NCBI GenBank assembly: GCA_049841135.1
Contig: JASGHK010000005.1
Span: forward strand, 2,480,001-2,544,000
Reading direction: 5' to 3'
Length of the DNA stretch: 64,000 bases
DNA from: JACRCT01 sp049841135
GTDB lineage: Bacteria; Myxococcota; Myxococcia; Myxococcales; UBA5297
Shown here piece by piece: positions 63,016 through 64,000 of this stretch. A model generated the notes under the pieces. It saw only the letters and a program-made list of their open reading frames with translations. It did no database searches and was not told the DNA's origin. The position numbers and the translations under genes are program-made. How positions within the stretch are numbered: position 1 is the first letter of the stretch; each line of letters opens with the position of its first letter.

Positions 63016-63947
63016 GGCTGACCGGACTTGGCGATTTGGTTGAGGATCAGCAGCAGCTTGCGAATGCACGCCGTCAGGGCGAGCTTCTTGGGCTTGCCCC
63101 TGGCAACGAGTTTCTCGTAGGTGGCTTTGAGTACTGGGTTGCTCCTGCTTCCGACGAGCGCGGCCATGTAGAGCGTCGTACGGACGTCGGCGCGGCCACC
63201 CCAGACAGAGCGGGCACCGAAGGCCCGGTGTGCGGTGTCTCGGTTGAAGGGAGCCACACCAACGAGTGCTGCGATCTGTTTGCGATTGATCCGTCCCAGT
63301 TCGGGAAGGCTCGCGATGAGCGTGGCTGCCGTGACGGGGCCCACCCCGGGCACCGAGCAGAGCAACTGGTATCGGGCCAGCTGCTCCTCGGATTGACGGG
63401 TCTGCGCGAGCAGGAGCGCATCCAGCTTGGTGCGCTCCTCGACGAGCCAGGCGAGGTGCCTCTCGGTCATGGCTCGCACGTCGACGGCCTCGGCGGGCAT
63501 GGCCGACAGCCGGCCACGCTCTGCAGTGGCCAGCGCGATCAGCTGTCTTCGGCGCGTGAGGAACGTTTCGAGCAGCATGCGTTCCGGCGAGGGCGGGCAG
63601 TAGCGTATGGGGCTGGCGACCTCGGCGTAGTGGGCGATGACGCCGGCGTCGATCGCATCGGTCTTGGCGTCGTACCCGAGCGCCTTGGCGAACTCGCGCA
63701 CGCGACGGGGGTTGACGATCGCGACCTCATGCGTCGCGTTCGCCAGAGCGGTGATGACCGGCAGCTCGAGGCCGCCGGTGGCCTCCGCTGCGACGAGCTT
63801 GGGGACGAGCTTACGGATGCGCTCGGCCACACGCGTGATGCCCGCTGGGGAGTTGGGCTCGGTGAAGTTCTCCCCGGAGGGCCAGACCGCGCAGTCCAAC
63901 CATTTCTTCGATACGTCGATACCGACACAGCATCCGTTCTTGACCAT
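62979..63947 (-). CDS. IS110-family transposase
   Basis: The product is 322 residues. The RuvC-like DEDD residues are visible: D11 in GIDVS, E55 in AAEATGG, D97 and D100 in DAKTDAIDA. The C-terminal Transposase_20 domain starts LLCSVPGVGPVTAATLIASLPEL and contains GARSVWGGRADVRTTLYMAALV with the likely catalytic Ser247. Such enzymes form no terminal inverted repeats and are guided by a bridge RNA. The element's upstream end is cut off by the window at 64000. ATG with CTC-rich leader, GGAGAGAACTC upstream. Confidence 0.9.
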   Translation of the reverse strand: MVKNGCCVGIDVSKKWLDCAVWPSGENFTEPNSPAGITRVAERIRKLVPKLVAAEATGGLELPVITALANATHEVAIVNPRRVREFAKALGYDAKTDAIDAGVIAHYAEVASPIRYCPPSPERMLLETFLTRRRQLIALATAERGRLSAMPAEAVDVRAMTERHLAWLVEERTKLDALLLAQTRQSEEQLARYQLLCSVPGVGPVTAATLIASLPELGRINRKQIAALVGVAPFNRDTAHRAFGARSVWGGRADVRTTLYMAALVGSRSNPVLKATYEKLVARGKPKKLALTACIRKLLLILNQIAKSGQPWRSSPPAKEVP

Positions 63948-64000
63948 GAGTTCTCTCCGGTTCGCGTTGGGCGAAGCTCCTGCGAAAGGCAGCGCGGCGC

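Overview
The window is high-GC bacterial DNA with the signature of Myxococcota. Many lipoproteins carry Asp/Ala-rich low-complexity linkers behind a lipobox. There are two MYXO-CTERM-type C-termini, DUF4215-type Cys-rich repeats with a fibro-slime domain, two DVW-repeat propeller-like lipoproteins, and a retron of the kind found in myxobacteria. No rRNA, tRNA or CRISPR array was seen. About fourteen genes change reading frame by one base inside otherwise intact coding sequence. This looks more like residual assembly or read error than mass decay, so frameshifted genes are described as single genes with the break noted.

Layout. 0-8 kb: DVW-repeat lipoprotein, DUF3187-like barrel lipoprotein, a 43-bp tandem repeat, a small Cys-rich lipoprotein, a SMI1/KNR4 protein, and a run of NudC-type NADH pyrophosphatase, NAD-dependent epimerase and quinone-oxidoreductase-like dehydrogenase. 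8-13 kb: a PMT/GT39-type membrane glycosyltransferase, a DUF4258/MqsA-like toxin-antitoxin pair with a palindromic candidate operator, an unknown protein and a DinB/MDMPI-fold protein. 13-28 kb: secreted lipoproteins; an operon of tRNA-dihydrouridine synthase, short-chain dehydrogenase and winged-helix protein; a secreted endonuclease I; a P-loop kinase-like protein; a Gdx/SugE guanidinium exporter with an ACGG-loop hairpin just upstream; a PcfJ-like protein; a gluzincin-like protease; a SecD-P1-like lipoprotein; and a CrtC/AttH lipocalin. 28-37 kb: fibro-slime protein, amidase, small membrane protein, and a Kelch plus Cys-rich plus MYXO-CTERM protein.

37-42.5 kb (minus strand) holds the most interesting system, a complete retron operon. 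In transcription order it has an ARM/HEAT-like protein, a SWIM zinc-finger protein, a structured msr-msd RNA with a1/a2 inverted repeats and a 22-bp perfect msd stem, and a retron reverse transcriptase with the NAxxH, YADD and VTG signatures. As far as I recall, this matches the ARM/WHSWIM (type XIII) retron architecture related to Mx162/Sa163.

43-64 kb: secreted and lipoprotein genes, an orphan XRE regulator under a repeat-rich control region, a C45-hydrolase-like MYXO-CTERM protein, a BRCT-LRR protein, and an ECF sigma / FecR anti-sigma module. A motif GGAAAACTC-N13-CGYC lies upstream of both the sigma gene and a 1656-residue Ig-like/beta-helix/SGNH lipoprotein, which suggests a small self-contained regulon. 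The window ends with an ArsR-CDF metal-efflux operon and an IS110-family transposase with a small overlapping gene. Several non-coding repeat families are interspersed, including a two-hairpin element with compensatory base changes in three copies, period-9 tandem repeats ending in hairpins, and a large palindromic element.
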